Part shown: in pieces, positions 51,626 through 61,914 of the stretch | Position numbering within the stretch: the first letter of the stretch is position 1 | Layout of the letters: every line of letters starts with the position of its first letter | From: JAGXTF01 sp044224315 | GTDB taxonomy: Bacteria > Bacteroidota > Bacteroidia > NS11-12g > UBA955 | NCBI GenBank assembly: GCA_044224315.1 | Contig: JBGAKR010000001.1 | Coordinates: 1,116,001-1,180,000 of the forward strand | DNA length: 64,000 nt | Direction: 5' to 3' | Notes under the pieces: model-generated | What the model saw: the letters and a program-made list of their open reading frames with translations, nothing else | Told to the model about the DNA's origin: nothing | Database searches by the model: none | Position numbers and translations under genes: made by a program

Positions 51626-53938
51626 TTAAAATTTGAAATTATATGTTACGGAGGGTACCCATTTAAATAGTGCTGTTCGCGTAGCCACCGTTTTACTTGG
51701 GTCAGTGCCGCTGTTGGCAAAAGTTATTGTATACGCGTTTTCGCGGCCATACACATTGTAAAGGCTAAAATTCCAGGAAGTTTCATACTTTTTTGTCCTA
51801 GGTCTTGTATAGGTTGCCCCAAAATCAAGTCTATGATAAGCGGGCATTCTATAGCCATTTCTTTCTGTATAATAAAAAGTAGTATTGCCATTAATGCTGT
51901 ACTTACCACTAGGAAAAGTAACTGCATTTCCGGTATTATAAACAAAGAGACCAGAAAGAGACCATTTGCTAGAAAGCTCATACAATGCTACAACCGATAA
52001 ATCGTGTGTGCGATCTTGCTTTGCATTGTACCATTCATTATTGTTAATACCATCAATTTTTCTCTCAGTTTTAGATAGTGTATAACCTATCCAACCTGTA
52101 AATTTACCGCTGGTTTTCTTTATTAGAAATTCCAAACCATAAGCCCTACCCTTGCCATATAACAATTCACTTTCGATATCAGGTGCAGTATTAATATCTG
52201 CCCCGTCTTTATAATCAACCTGATTCTGCAAGTTTTTGTAATAAGTTTCAATACTAAATTGATAATTGTTATTATTGAAATTTCGAAAATAGCCGATGCT
52301 ACCTTGATCGGCAATTTCTGGCTTAATATTATAACTATTACCTATCCATTGGTCAGTGGGGGTCGAACTGGTGCTGTTGCTCAGTAAATGTAAATGTTGG
52401 GTATTTCGTGCATAGCCACCTTTAATACTGCTTTCTCTGTTGATTAAATAGCTGAATTGGAAACGCGGTTCAAGGTTTAAATATGTTTTCCCAAATTGTC
52501 CTTTTTCCAATACCACACTGTCGATTAGTTTACCTCTTTCATACTGATTATATGTATCACCTCCTAAGATGCTAAATGAACTTATTCGCAAGCCATAATC
52601 CAAATTGAATTTTTTATTTATTTCCATAGTATTATTCACATATACAGCATTTTCCCAAGAATAACGGCCATTCTTTTCGGTGCTCTCCACATTGTCGCCA
52701 GTAAACCTGCTAGGAATAATGTTGTGATAAATTGAATTTAAACCAATTCGGACTGAATTTTTAGAATTAGGATACAATTGAAATTCTTGTTTAAAATTCC
52801 AATCTTTTATTTCAGATTTTATATTGAAATTAGACCCGCCACTATTAAGAGTAATATTGTAACTATAATTGCTATAAATCAGGGATGTATTGGAGAATGC
52901 TTTTGGCCCTATTAGGCTGTTCCACCTCACAGTTCCAGTTTTATTACCCCAGTCAATCCCAAAGTTATCACCAAAACCAAGTTTGTCACGTCCAAAATAA
53001 CCTGAAATATAAATTCTGTTTTTAGAATTAATCTGATAATTGGCTTTGGCATTAAAATCATAAAAGTACAAAGAATTGTCTTTATAATCCTCAGTTGCTT
53101 TTAAAAAAACATCGGCATAAGTTCTTCTACCCGAAACAATAAAAGAGGACTTACCTTTTTGAATTGGCCCTTCTACACTTAATCTGCTGCTAATTAGTCC
53201 TATGCCACCTGTTACAGTATATTTTTGATTATTGCCTTCTTTCATTTTTACATCCAATACTGATGACAACCGCCCTCCATACTGAGCTGGACTATTACCC
53301 TTGATAATGGTTACATCCTTTAAAGCATCACTGTTAAATGTGCTAAAAAATCCTAATAAATGAGAAGCATTATATACAGGTGCCTCGTCTAATATAATCA
53401 GATTTTGATCCGCCGATCCGCCTCGCACAAAAAAACCGCTATTGCCTTCTCCCGCGGACTTTACGCCCGGTAATAATTGTATGGTTTTTAGTATGTCTTT
53501 CTCACCAAATATTACAGGATATTTGCTTATTTCTTTAATATCTATTTTCTCGGCACCAATATCATTCCTTTTAAGATTATCACCTTTTTTCACTGCACTA
53601 ATTCTGATTTCGCCAATCGCTTGAGATAGATCTGTAAGGTATTGGTCCATTCTCAAATTTGAATCCAGTTTGATTCGAACAGTATCAGTTTTGTAACCAG
53701 CTGCTCCAAAAACAAAACTATAAGAGCCTGCTCCAAGAGTAAGTGAATAAAACCCGTAATCATTGCTTTTGGCTCCCACCCCTGGGTTCTCAAGTATCGC
53801 AATGCTGCAACCAATGATTGATTCGCCAGTTCTTTTGTCTTTAACTGTGCCACTTAAGGTGTAATTATTCTGTGCGGCCATATTCAAAACTAATGTGAAT
53901 ATCAACAGCGTTAACAACCCAATTTTTTTCATCTTCAT
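51626..53938 (-). CDS. TonB-dependent receptor with carboxypeptidase-like N-domain
   Basis: A 770-residue outer-membrane receptor: signal peptide, carboxypeptidase-regulatory-like domain (about residues 25-105, LSGTVKDKRTGESIIGCSIA), plug domain (about 115-235, GFFVRGGSADQNLIILDEAP and SPAQYGGRLSSVLDVKMKEG) and a 22-strand-type barrel ending VPSVTYNFKF. It takes up or passes a bulky substrate across the outer membrane with TonB energy. Paired with DUF4249 and placed behind an ABC efflux set, which suggests one substrate moved or sensed by the whole operon. Confidence 0.92.
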   Translation of the reverse strand: MKMKKIGLLTLLIFTLVLNMAAQNNYTLSGTVKDKRTGESIIGCSIAILENPGVGAKSNDYGFYSLTLGAGSYSFVFGAAGYKTDTVRIKLDSNLRMDQYLTDLSQAIGEIRISAVKKGDNLKRNDIGAEKIDIKEISKYPVIFGEKDILKTIQLLPGVKSAGEGNSGFFVRGGSADQNLIILDEAPVYNASHLLGFFSTFNSDALKDVTIIKGNSPAQYGGRLSSVLDVKMKEGNNQKYTVTGGIGLISSRLSVEGPIQKGKSSFIVSGRRTYADVFLKATEDYKDNSLYFYDFNAKANYQINSKNRIYISGYFGRDKLGFGDNFGIDWGNKTGTVRWNSLIGPKAFSNTSLIYSNYSYNITLNSGGSNFNIKSEIKDWNFKQEFQLYPNSKNSVRIGLNSIYHNIIPSRFTGDNVESTEKNGRYSWENAVYVNNTMEINKKFNLDYGLRISSFSILGGDTYNQYERGKLIDSVVLEKGQFGKTYLNLEPRFQFSYLINRESSIKGGYARNTQHLHLLSNSTSSTPTDQWIGNSYNIKPEIADQGSIGYFRNFNNNNYQFSIETYYKNLQNQVDYKDGADINTAPDIESELLYGKGRAYGLEFLIKKTSGKFTGWIGYTLSKTERKIDGINNNEWYNAKQDRTHDLSVVALYELSSKWSLSGLFVYNTGNAVTFPSGKYSINGNTTFYYTERNGYRMPAYHRLDFGATYTRPRTKKYETSWNFSLYNVYGRENAYTITFANSGTDPSKTVATRTALFKWVPSVTYNFKF

Positions 53939-53948
53939 TTTTTGGTAT

Positions 53949-54644
53949 TTATTCTTTAGTATTTGAAAGTATTTTTCCGTCTGCCAACTCGATTATTCTA
54001 TCACTATTATTGGCAAAATCAATATCATGCGTAACGGCAATAATCGATTGGCCCTGTTCGTGTGCAATGGTTTGAAATGTATCAAATACGATCTTACTGT
54101 TTTTGCTATCCAGATTTCCTGTCGGTTCATCGCACATAATTATTTGTGGGTCATTGATCAACGCCCTAGCTATTGCAACTCTTTGCTGCTGGCCACCACT
54201 TAATTTCGATGCTGGTTTTAAAGCTTGTTCTGCAATATCTAACATTTTCATCTTTTCATACGCCCTGCTTTCAATTTCTTCCAATGTGTACTGTTTCAGT
54301 TTCATTGCAGGTAGCATTATATTACGAATACAACTAAACTCAGGTAATAGGTAGTGAAACTGAAATACAAACCCAATACTTCTATTTCGCAATTGCGCCA
54401 ATTTTTCAATACTCAACCCCGTTGCCAACTTGTCATTTATATGCAATTCTCCATCGTATTTTGTATCCATTGTGCTTAAACAATACAATAAGGTAGATTT
54501 ACCGGATCCGCTTTTGCCAATCAGGGTTAAAAATTCACCCTTATATGCATTAAAACTAACTTCATTTAATACTTTAAATTTCTGTGGGTCGTAAAAATAT
54601 TTGGTTATATTTTTAGCCTGTAATACAATTCTTCGTTCTGTCAT
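53949..54644 (-). CDS. ABC transporter ATP-binding protein (MacB/LolD type)
   Basis: A 231-residue ATPase with Walker A GKSGSGKST, Q-loop FVFQFHYLLPEF, signature LSGGQQQRVAIARAL, Walker B IIMCDEPTGNLD and the H-loop VTHD. The EPTGNLDSKNS stretch is typical of the LolD/MacB branch. It pairs with the FtsX-type permease seven bases upstream, giving a mechanotransmission-type transporter working with the adaptor and TolC genes. Confidence 0.93.
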   Translation of the reverse strand: MTERRIVLQAKNITKYFYDPQKFKVLNEVSFNAYKGEFLTLIGKSGSGKSTLLYCLSTMDTKYDGELHINDKLATGLSIEKLAQLRNRSIGFVFQFHYLLPEFSCIRNIMLPAMKLKQYTLEEIESRAYEKMKMLDIAEQALKPASKLSGGQQQRVAIARALINDPQIIMCDEPTGNLDSKNSKIVFDTFQTIAHEQGQSIIAVTHDIDFANNSDRIIELADGKILSNTKE

Positions 54645-54651
54645 GACTGTG

Positions 54652-55884
54652 CTATTTTCTGAAAATTTCGATTGGATCTACCTTCGATGCCTTGAGAGCT
54701 GGTATATACCCAGCAATGAATGTAATTATCAATCCTAAAAATAAGCTTTTAATAAATAAACCTGTATCAAAATATACTGGAAAGTACCCTACTGGTCCTC
54801 CCATATAAATATTACTTACAATTTCTATGAGCACAGCACCAAGTAACAAGCCCACCAGTGAGCCAATTAAACCCATAATTATTGCCTCAAATACAAAAAT
54901 GGTTATAACATCTCTTCCCGAGTAACCTGTAGCTTTTAATATTGCAATATCATTTACTTTTTGCACCACAGTCATATTTAAAATATTATAAATGCCAAAT
55001 GCTGCAACAATTAAAATGGAGATAGAAATAGCCGACATTAGTGTGTTTCGAACCTTATCCCCCGACAAAACATCGGCATTTGTAACTTGCCAAGGTTCAA
55101 CAGTATAGGGCACTATTTTCTGTATTGAAGCCGCATACTCCACTGCATGATCGGCATTATTAGTATTTGCATATATTGTGGTCACAAAAGTCGCGCACTC
55201 TTTTAATAACTGCTGAGCTGTACTAATATTTACGTAAGACTTGGTTTTGTCTGTAAGTGCATTACCTGTGCTAAAAATGCCCACTACTCTAAGCTGTTTG
55301 TTCACCCCCAAGGCAGATGTTACTGTGAGAATATCATTTTTAACTATGTTCAAGTTTTCGGCAATACCTTTTCCTATAATTATACCATTAATTGTGCCAT
55401 TCAAATCATTTAAATCACCTGCCAACATATAACTTTCTATGTTAAACATTTTATTTGCCTCCAAAATATTAACACCGTTGGCGGTGCCTTTAAGTTGAGT
55501 ATGCCCGTTATTATAAAAAACATCAGCGTTTACCTGAGCAATTGCAAAGGTTACATTGGTGTTTTTCTTTAATGTATTTAAAATAAGAAATGGGTTTATA
55601 AGTGTTTTACTTTCCTTAATTATCTGGGGATTTAGCATAACAGGCATTGATGCCGTGCTATTCAATAAAGGTTTGCTAATTTTATCCTCCTTATATATTT
55701 TTATATGAGCATTGTTTTTAAATATTTCATTTCTTGAATAACTTGAAAATCCCATGGTTAATGAATTCATAAATAAATAAATTCCTATACCTATCATTAC
55801 TCCCATTGCAGCAACCAAAGTTTGACGCTTTCGCGTAACAATATGGGTAAACGCGATGTAAATATTTACATTTTTTATTCTCAT
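54652..55884 (-). CDS. ABC transporter permease, FtsX/MacB type
   Basis: A 410-residue permease: one N-terminal transmembrane helix (LVAAMGVMIGIGIYLFM), a large periplasmic MacB-like domain (about residues 45-270) and a C-terminal FtsX domain with three helices and the ILKATGYSGRDVITIFVFEA coupling segment, ending KASKVDPIEIFRK. Partner of the ATPase downstream. Such systems drive periplasmic substrates through a TolC channel or release lipoproteins; the adjoining adaptor and TolC favour the former. Confidence 0.92.
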   Translation of the reverse strand: MRIKNVNIYIAFTHIVTRKRQTLVAAMGVMIGIGIYLFMNSLTMGFSSYSRNEIFKNNAHIKIYKEDKISKPLLNSTASMPVMLNPQIIKESKTLINPFLILNTLKKNTNVTFAIAQVNADVFYNNGHTQLKGTANGVNILEANKMFNIESYMLAGDLNDLNGTINGIIIGKGIAENLNIVKNDILTVTSALGVNKQLRVVGIFSTGNALTDKTKSYVNISTAQQLLKECATFVTTIYANTNNADHAVEYAASIQKIVPYTVEPWQVTNADVLSGDKVRNTLMSAISISILIVAAFGIYNILNMTVVQKVNDIAILKATGYSGRDVITIFVFEAIIMGLIGSLVGLLLGAVLIEIVSNIYMGGPVGYFPVYFDTGLFIKSLFLGLIITFIAGYIPALKASKVDPIEIFRK

Positions 55885-55888
55885 TAAA

Positions 55889-57031
55889 TTAGTGCATTTG
55901 AGACCCCAACTCAGATGTCTTGGTTTGGTTTTCCGAAATATTATAGGTTATTATTTCAGTCTGCTCATCCAGCCCCTGTATTATTTCAACCCATCCACCA
56001 CCCACAAAATTTGTTTTTACAAGTACTTTCTTTTTGCCATTTTTAATGGTGACGGTGCCATCATAATCCAAGTAATTGCGCGGAATAACCAATGCGTCTT
56101 TTTTTTCACCAACAACAATATTTGCTTGCAACTGGGTGCCATTTACAAGTAATTCATGCACCTCGCCAAAAACCAACTTGCAATGAAAAGCCTGTGCACT
56201 ATTGTCAAAGCTTGGCATTATTTCCGCAACTGTGGCTTTAAACAATTTATCGGTATGCGTATTTAATTGCACCAAGGCATTCTGTCCCACTTTTATTTTA
56301 GCTATACTAGCTTCATCAATATTTACCATGGCATACAACCGATCAGGGCTGCCTATTGTTGCTATAACCTCGCCTTTGTGCACATAGTCGCCTGACTCCT
56401 TAAATTTTTTATACACTTTGCCAGGCACTTGCACCAATAATTTGCTTTTCTTCACCTGAAGTGCACTTATATCCTTATTGTTGCGCGAGTTTATGTATTC
56501 TTGCAATGCTTGTTGATTGGCTAAATCCAGAGCTGCAATAGCGTAATTGTAGTTTTTTATCGCATTGTTGTATTGTATTGCAATATTTTCAAACTCTTGC
56601 TTAGATATCGAATTGCGTTTTAATAATTCCTGATACCTCAAATACTTCACTGAATCCGAACTCTTCTGAACTGCTGCAATACCAAGGTTATATCTGGCCT
56701 GCAGAATAGAAGGTGAGCTAGGTAGTAAATTGCTCTTAGCAATGCTATATAAGTCAACCGCACTTTGGTTATTAAGTAAATTGTCGTTATTTACAATTAT
56801 AGCAGCAATAAAACCCTGTTGTAAAATATCTCCCTCTTTAAAGTAGAGTTCAATCAATGTGCCATCTGTCTCTGCCGTTAAATTAAAAGTATTTGCAGCC
56901 TCAAGATTGCCGGAGGTAAATACTAATTCTGTTACATCTTTGCGAATCGGTTTTGTGGCCTCTGATTTGCGCCCACAAGCCCCGAATGTCAAAACCCCAA
57001 ACAAGGCAACTATCATTATCGATGATTTCAT
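55889..57031 (-). CDS. periplasmic adaptor protein (MacA/HlyD family)
   Basis: A 380-residue lipoprotein-like adaptor: signal with GACGR (Cys about residue 20), a split lipoyl/barrel-sandwich domain (TAETDGTLIELYFKEGDIL and VQVPGKVYKKFKESGDYVHK), a helical hairpin between them, then a beta-barrel domain (GQNALVQLNTHTD). It would bridge the FtsX-type permease and TolC. Four-base overlap with the TolC gene upstream and a four-base gap to the permease gene show tight coupling. Confidence 0.9.
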   Translation of the reverse strand: MKSSIMIVALFGVLTFGACGRKSEATKPIRKDVTELVFTSGNLEAANTFNLTAETDGTLIELYFKEGDILQQGFIAAIIVNNDNLLNNQSAVDLYSIAKSNLLPSSPSILQARYNLGIAAVQKSSDSVKYLRYQELLKRNSISKQEFENIAIQYNNAIKNYNYAIAALDLANQQALQEYINSRNNKDISALQVKKSKLLVQVPGKVYKKFKESGDYVHKGEVIATIGSPDRLYAMVNIDEASIAKIKVGQNALVQLNTHTDKLFKATVAEIMPSFDNSAQAFHCKLVFGEVHELLVNGTQLQANIVVGEKKDALVIPRNYLDYDGTVTIKNGKKKVLVKTNFVGGGWVEIIQGLDEQTEIITYNISENQTKTSELGSQMH

Positions 57032-58347
57032 CTGATTTTATTATTTAATCTTATTTTAAACATTTGTACCTGCAGGCTAATTAAAGCTGATTGACTGTCA
57101 TAATAGGCGCTGATTCTGTCATTTAGACTATTCAATAATTCAGTATTATCTATGATGCCATGTTGGTAGTTTTCGAAATTCTTATTATAGCTATCAACAA
57201 GCAATTCTAGTATTTGTTGCTTATTGCTATACAGTGACTTTGCCTTTAAATATTCAAGTAATAATATACTATAATTACTTTCATCTTCAAGCTTTACATG
57301 GTTGGCATTTTCTAATGCCATTTTATAATTAATTCTTTGAGTAGCAATCTGTGAAAAAGTGCTGGCTGAAGGTATTTGCCAGGTAGCTTTTAGTCCTATG
57401 TAATTGCTATTTATCCAATTCTGTGTATTATCGAAAAGGCTAAAAGATTGGCTAAATTGCTGGTACATATTAGAACCAAAAGCACTGATAGAGGGGAGTA
57501 GCATGTTTTTAGCTTGCGTAAAGGCTGCAAAAGCATATTTCGACTTTAACGTGTATAATTGGCTTTTTGTATAGTTTGGTACAATCTCAGGTATGGCTTT
57601 ATCAAAATAAGTTGTACTCGGATTTGTAATAATTACACTATCAATTTCAGGAATATCACACAATGATTTTAAAATAGAATATTGTTGTTTGATTGATAAA
57701 ATTATCTGCGTCAAATTCTCCTTCATTTTCAATGAAGTGATTTTTGCATTGTTAAGGTCTTGCTGTCTGCTTATACCCCCTTCCACTTTATTCTGGATCA
57801 TGTTTACAATTGAATCCACAATTTTCTGATTTTGTTCGGTAGTGGTTTTTTGAATTTGCAAGGATTGAATATTGTAAAAGCAAATACCAATGTTTTCATA
57901 CACCGCTTTTTTGGAAATGAGGCTATTTGCCTGACTGATATCAATATTAATATTCGCCAATTTCAGATTCGACCATCCTACAGGATTAATCAGTTTAATA
58001 TCTAATGTTTGATTAAACGCATTGGTATATGGCACACCAGTTGTTACCTCGCGATAAGTGCCAGGTGTACCTCCAAATGCATCGGCTGGAAAAACACTTA
58101 TAGGTAACTTGGTATTATGCGTGGTATTTAAGGATAAATTGCCATTTAAATCCAAAACAGAATAGGCTGCAGTTATCTTTGCACGCTGTGCCAACGATAA
58201 TTGATAATAATCATTACGAAGTGTGCTGCTGTTCTTTTCTGCATAGGTTAGCAATGAATCAATTGATTCATAAACATGCTGTGCATTTGTTGCCGTGCCT
58301 TCACACAGCAAGATGAGTACAAGAAGTATTTTTAATTTCAACCCCAT
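57028..58347 (-). CDS. TolC-family outer-membrane efflux protein
   Basis: A 439-residue protein with a signal peptide (LKILLVLILLCEGTATNAQ) and two long helical repeats (AEKNSSTLRNDYYQLSLAQR and LKSKYAFAAFTQAKNMLLPS) typical of TolC tunnels. Outer-membrane exit duct for the ABC system encoded just downstream. First gene of the six-gene transport operon; 96 bases separate it from the LytTR regulator gene. Confidence 0.88.
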   Translation of the reverse strand: MGLKLKILLVLILLCEGTATNAQHVYESIDSLLTYAEKNSSTLRNDYYQLSLAQRAKITAAYSVLDLNGNLSLNTTHNTKLPISVFPADAFGGTPGTYREVTTGVPYTNAFNQTLDIKLINPVGWSNLKLANINIDISQANSLISKKAVYENIGICFYNIQSLQIQKTTTEQNQKIVDSIVNMIQNKVEGGISRQQDLNNAKITSLKMKENLTQIILSIKQQYSILKSLCDIPEIDSVIITNPSTTYFDKAIPEIVPNYTKSQLYTLKSKYAFAAFTQAKNMLLPSISAFGSNMYQQFSQSFSLFDNTQNWINSNYIGLKATWQIPSASTFSQIATQRINYKMALENANHVKLEDESNYSILLLEYLKAKSLYSNKQQILELLVDSYNKNFENYQHGIIDNTELLNSLNDRISAYYDSQSALISLQVQMFKIRLNNKIR

Positions 58348-58443
58348 TTATTGCAAACGATGAGGCGAAATACAAATTAAAATTACAAATACACAATAAA
58401 GTGCGAAGTAACACGCATTTGTTGCGAAGAATAAACCAACTAA

Positions 58444-59139
58444 TTACATAATAAGCGCCTTTTTTACATCCAAAACATACGTAGTGCCCACTGGTATTCT
58501 TTCATTGTCTTTTAAAATGACTGCATTGCTCCTTAGGGCTAAAACCCTTTGCAAAGGAACAATGTAGCTTCTATGCACACGCAAAAATTTACTCTCTGGC
58601 AATCTTTCAAGCATGTCTTTCATAGTTGTTCTAGCCACAACTGTTTTCTGGTCTTTAATAAATATTTTGACATAATCTGCCAATCCCTCTATGTAAATAA
58701 TATCGTCCACTTTTATTTTAACCAAACTTAAATCAGCCCGTATAAAAATAAATTCTTTGTCAGCAACACCCGCATTGTGCTTGTATGCAAAATACTCTTC
58801 GGCTTTTTTCATTGCCTGCTGAAACCTCCTAATACCTATTGGTTTTAACAAATAATCAATTGCATTAACCTCGTAGCTTGCAACAGCATACTCGCTAAAT
58901 GCGGTTGTAAAAATTACCATAGATTGCTGATTCATTTGTTTCACTAAATCAAGACCCGAAATAGATGGCATTTGAATGTCTACAAACAACAAATCCACCG
59001 GAAAATTCTGTAGGTATTTGTGTGCTTCATATGGATGCGTAAATGTTCGTATTAAATTTAAGCCGTCTATGCGTGAAGACAATGCCTCAATAACTTTTAA
59101 GGCCAATGGCTCATCATCAATTGCTATTGCGTTAATCAT
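58444..59139 (-). CDS. LytTR-family response regulator
   Basis: A 231-residue regulator. Receiver domain residues 1-120 with the acidic IDDEPLAL start, phosphoacceptor Asp in LLFVDIQMPSISG (about residue 54), Thr in IFTTAFSEYA and Lys in YLLKPI. C-terminal LytTR DNA-binding domain with IYIEGLADYVKIF, FLRVHRSYIV and RIPVGTTY. The start overlaps the sensor stop by four bases. It probably controls the adjacent efflux/TonB operon. Confidence 0.93.
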   Translation of the reverse strand: MINAIAIDDEPLALKVIEALSSRIDGLNLIRTFTHPYEAHKYLQNFPVDLLFVDIQMPSISGLDLVKQMNQQSMVIFTTAFSEYAVASYEVNAIDYLLKPIGIRRFQQAMKKAEEYFAYKHNAGVADKEFIFIRADLSLVKIKVDDIIYIEGLADYVKIFIKDQKTVVARTTMKDMLERLPESKFLRVHRSYIVPLQRVLALRSNAVILKDNERIPVGTTYVLDVKKALIM

Positions 59140-60161
59140 AGTAATTCTATAGATAAATTAACGGTAAATACACCGGGTGTTTCTTGTATGACTAACTGGT
59201 ATTTGGTAGGATAAATTAACTCTAATCGTGACTTTGTGTTTTCAATGCCTAAGCCACTTCTTTCCATAGTTATATGACTGATTTTTACTTTGTTGTTTTG
59301 AACAAATAGTTCAAAATCTGTTTCTCCGCAATTTATTTCAATCAATACTCTGGAGTTTTCTTCAGCATTAATTCCATGTTTAAATGCATTCTCAATAAAT
59401 GGTATAAGTACCATAGGGGCAATTTGTTTTCCAAAAAAAATACCGTTGATTTTATACTCCAAGTTGAGTTTATCTTCCAGCCGCAGTTTTTGCAATTCAA
59501 TATAATTTTCAATATACTGTAATTCATCGGCTAGGTCCACTTTTTCAGCATGATTTTCGTGCATAGTATAACGCATCATTTCCGAAAGTCGCTCAATCAT
59601 TTCTGCCGTTTCGGGCGATTTTACAATGGCCGTAGCATATATATTATTAAGGGTGTTAAATAAAAAATGGGGGTTAATTTGCATTTTAAGTGCTGCCAAT
59701 TCTGCCGATAATTTTTCTTTCTCAATTTTCTTTAACCTGCTATTTAATGAAAGAGAAATGGAAGCCACAATGGCAATAATTAGCATTAAATATGCATTAG
59801 ACTTTGCAATTGGACTTATTTTTTCCAAAATAGGTGATATTTGAATCAGCTTTTCTGGTCTAAAACCTGTGTAATGTAATATTAACCGTGAAATTATTAA
59901 TACCACAATTAGAGTTAAGGCCAATGCCAATGCATACATTACATACTTCTTGGTATGCAAATACATGGGTATATAAATATAATAATTTAAGTAAAAAAAT
60001 GCGATTAAAAACAAACTTTGAATAACCACCGGCAAAAAGGAGATTCTGGTGGAAGCAGGTACAAATGAGTGAATTACCTGATAAGTTGACCAAAATGGTA
60101 CTATTAAAATTAGAAACCAGGCAATTATATGGATAGATATTGTAGTAGGCCTTATTTGCAT
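59136..60161 (-). CDS. LytS-type sensor histidine kinase
   Basis: A 341-residue membrane kinase: four transmembrane helices (about residues 8-145), a coiled linker (LNSRLKKIEKEKLSAELAAL), then the His_kinase domain with phospho-accepting His in QINPHFLFNTLNNIYATA and an ATPase part with LIPFIENAFKHGI (N box) and SGLGIENTKSRLELIYP (G box). No extracytoplasmic sensor domain, so the ligand is probably sensed in the membrane. Four-base overlap with its regulator. Confidence 0.92.
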   Translation of the reverse strand: MQIRPTTISIHIIAWFLILIVPFWSTYQVIHSFVPASTRISFLPVVIQSLFLIAFFYLNYYIYIPMYLHTKKYVMYALALALTLIVVLIISRLILHYTGFRPEKLIQISPILEKISPIAKSNAYLMLIIAIVASISLSLNSRLKKIEKEKLSAELAALKMQINPHFLFNTLNNIYATAIVKSPETAEMIERLSEMMRYTMHENHAEKVDLADELQYIENYIELQKLRLEDKLNLEYKINGIFFGKQIAPMVLIPFIENAFKHGINAEENSRVLIEINCGETDFELFVQNNKVKISHITMERSGLGIENTKSRLELIYPTKYQLVIQETPGVFTVNLSIELL

Positions 60162-60301
60162 TGTTAATCGTCAAAACTAATTAATCCTTTTTATAAAATG
60201 TCGAAAAAGCGATAAATATATAATTTATGAGACGAACAATACAGATAGAATACCAAATAGCCAATAAGTCTTAAAGTAAAATTTTCAATGGACAACTCTT
60301 A

Positions 60302-61549
60302 TTATTGCTCGGTTTTTACTATACTATGTGATGTGGTGCTACCTTTTTCAAGGATTTTAAGTCTGTATAACCCAGGTTTATAATTCTGCAAATCTATTAC
60401 TGTTACTGCCCTAGTAAATACTTTCGTAAATACCAACTGCCCTTTTGTGTCGAATATTTGAATTAAATATTCATCATTTTTGGGGTTATTTAATTCAATA
60501 TTTAATTGATTGTTTACCGGATTGGGATAAATATTAAATTGGGCTGTTTCTGTAGAATTTACCTGGCTTGTATTGGATTTTAAAAACCACAGTTTGGCGG
60601 TTGTATCGGCTGCAAAAGTGTTATAAATATTTTGTCCGATTTTTTGTTCACCGGCCGCGGTTAAGTGCAGGCCATCGCTTCCAACATCGGTATTGCAATC
60701 CAGTGAAAAACCATCTTTGCGGGTTTGGCCGGCATTGGTCCAGTTGTAGCTGCCATACAGGGGCATGGGCACGCTAACGGTAGCACCTTTGTACTCTAAA
60801 CCCTTGGCCCCCAGGGCTGCACTATCGATGAGCCATTTAATTGCCCAACCGTTATAGTAATCGCGCGGGGCCAGCAAACCACCCCCTACGCCGCTGCCAT
60901 TTGGTGGTGCCCAGCCGCTATAAGCTCGGGCAGATAAATAGCACAATTTTAAATTGGGAAATTTAATTTTTAATGTTTGCAAAAGCAGTTTTAAATCCCC
61001 CACCAGGGCTAAGGGTGCAGAGGGAAAGTTGGTGTCTTTACTGCCGGTATTATCGGTTTCAATCCAGGCCACCTGTACTTGCTTGGCGCTGAGTTGCATA
61101 GAATCGAGCATTTTAAATGCGCTTTTCCAATAATTATCGGTCGCTACATTCATTTTTTGAACCCCTTGCCCACCGATGCAGGTATTGAGCATACGCAGTC
61201 GTGCATTGGTATTTCCGCTACCTGCAGCAATGCTTGTAAAAGCCTCAAACTCGGTACGTGGATTGGAAGCACCCACGCCTGCCAATACAATACTTCCATT
61301 GGGCGAAGGATTGCCGGCCGTATCCAGGGGTACTATGGTTTTTGCCAGGTCCATGGCATCTTTCAGGTATTGGCCAGATGGGGTGTTTTTTGAGCCTGCA
61401 TACAAGCCCCCCGGGTACCCATTAAATTTAGTATTGCCCATCTCAGGCAAGGGTGTCCAACCCCTGCTGGGCAGGTTACAATCCTTTTGGGCCAGCAAGC
61501 TGGTAAAAGGCAGTAATAAAACGATTGCGAAAATTCTCCCGTGCTTCAT
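60302..61549 (-). CDS. secreted SGNH-hydrolase-like protein with T9SS sorting domain
   Basis: About 415 residues from ATG 61549 (MKHGRIFAIVLLLPFTSLLA signal). The central region has a glycine-rich NGSIVLAGVGASNP block and a late DVGSDGLHLTAAGEQKIGQN block with Asp and His as in SGNH esterases; a clear GDS motif is lacking. Residues about 335-415 are a type A T9SS C-terminal domain (FNIYPNPVNNQLNIEL and KPGLYRLKILEKG). Exported by the T9SS to the cell surface. Substrate unknown. Confidence 0.8.
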   Translation of the reverse strand: MKHGRIFAIVLLLPFTSLLAQKDCNLPSRGWTPLPEMGNTKFNGYPGGLYAGSKNTPSGQYLKDAMDLAKTIVPLDTAGNPSPNGSIVLAGVGASNPRTEFEAFTSIAAGSGNTNARLRMLNTCIGGQGVQKMNVATDNYWKSAFKMLDSMQLSAKQVQVAWIETDNTGSKDTNFPSAPLALVGDLKLLLQTLKIKFPNLKLCYLSARAYSGWAPPNGSGVGGGLLAPRDYYNGWAIKWLIDSAALGAKGLEYKGATVSVPMPLYGSYNWTNAGQTRKDGFSLDCNTDVGSDGLHLTAAGEQKIGQNIYNTFAADTTAKLWFLKSNTSQVNSTETAQFNIYPNPVNNQLNIELNNPKNDEYLIQIFDTKGQLVFTKVFTRAVTVIDLQNYKPGLYRLKILEKGSTTSHSIVKTEQ

Positions 61550-61570
61550 ACCCCTTTGTCGGATAGGCAC

Positions 61571-61914
61571 TTAAAAGGGTTGCATTAAAGTTAGAAGTTA
61601 GGAGTGGCGAGGCAGGCTCGCCATCACGAGTATAAACCTCGCGATTAAGAGTTAAGAGTTTGACGGCCTCCGCCACATTGCATGGGCGGATGAGTTTATA
61701 GTTTGCAGTTAAGCCGCGCGGTGGCTTTTTTATCTTGATTTTTATTCCATTTTTTTGTTACAAATATTTCGTCCCTACGGGACTTGCTTTTGTATCAAAA
61801 ACGAAATTATTGACGATTTGGGGATATAATTAAGTGCTTGTAAAACTGCAGCAGCGGCTGTTGCATTTTCGTTAAACCGGCTGCAGCCATTCCCCATTCC
61901 CTGCCAGCTATTCC
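61571..61914. repeat. intergenic region with short palindromes and GTTAGAAGTT words
   Basis: No gene seen. It contains the palindrome GTCCCTACGGGAC (61771-61783) in an ATATTTCGTCCCTACGGGAC setting, and GTTAGAAGTTAGGAGT-type low-complexity words near 61588. Similar words occur at 7806-7825 and 62150-62175. They look like dispersed Bacteroidota intergenic repeats. Confidence 0.5.

Noticed and set aside
61476..61676. 66-codon minus-strand frame overlapping the T9SS esterase start
   Set aside because: It is out of frame with the esterase and lies partly in intergenic repeat words; no motif.
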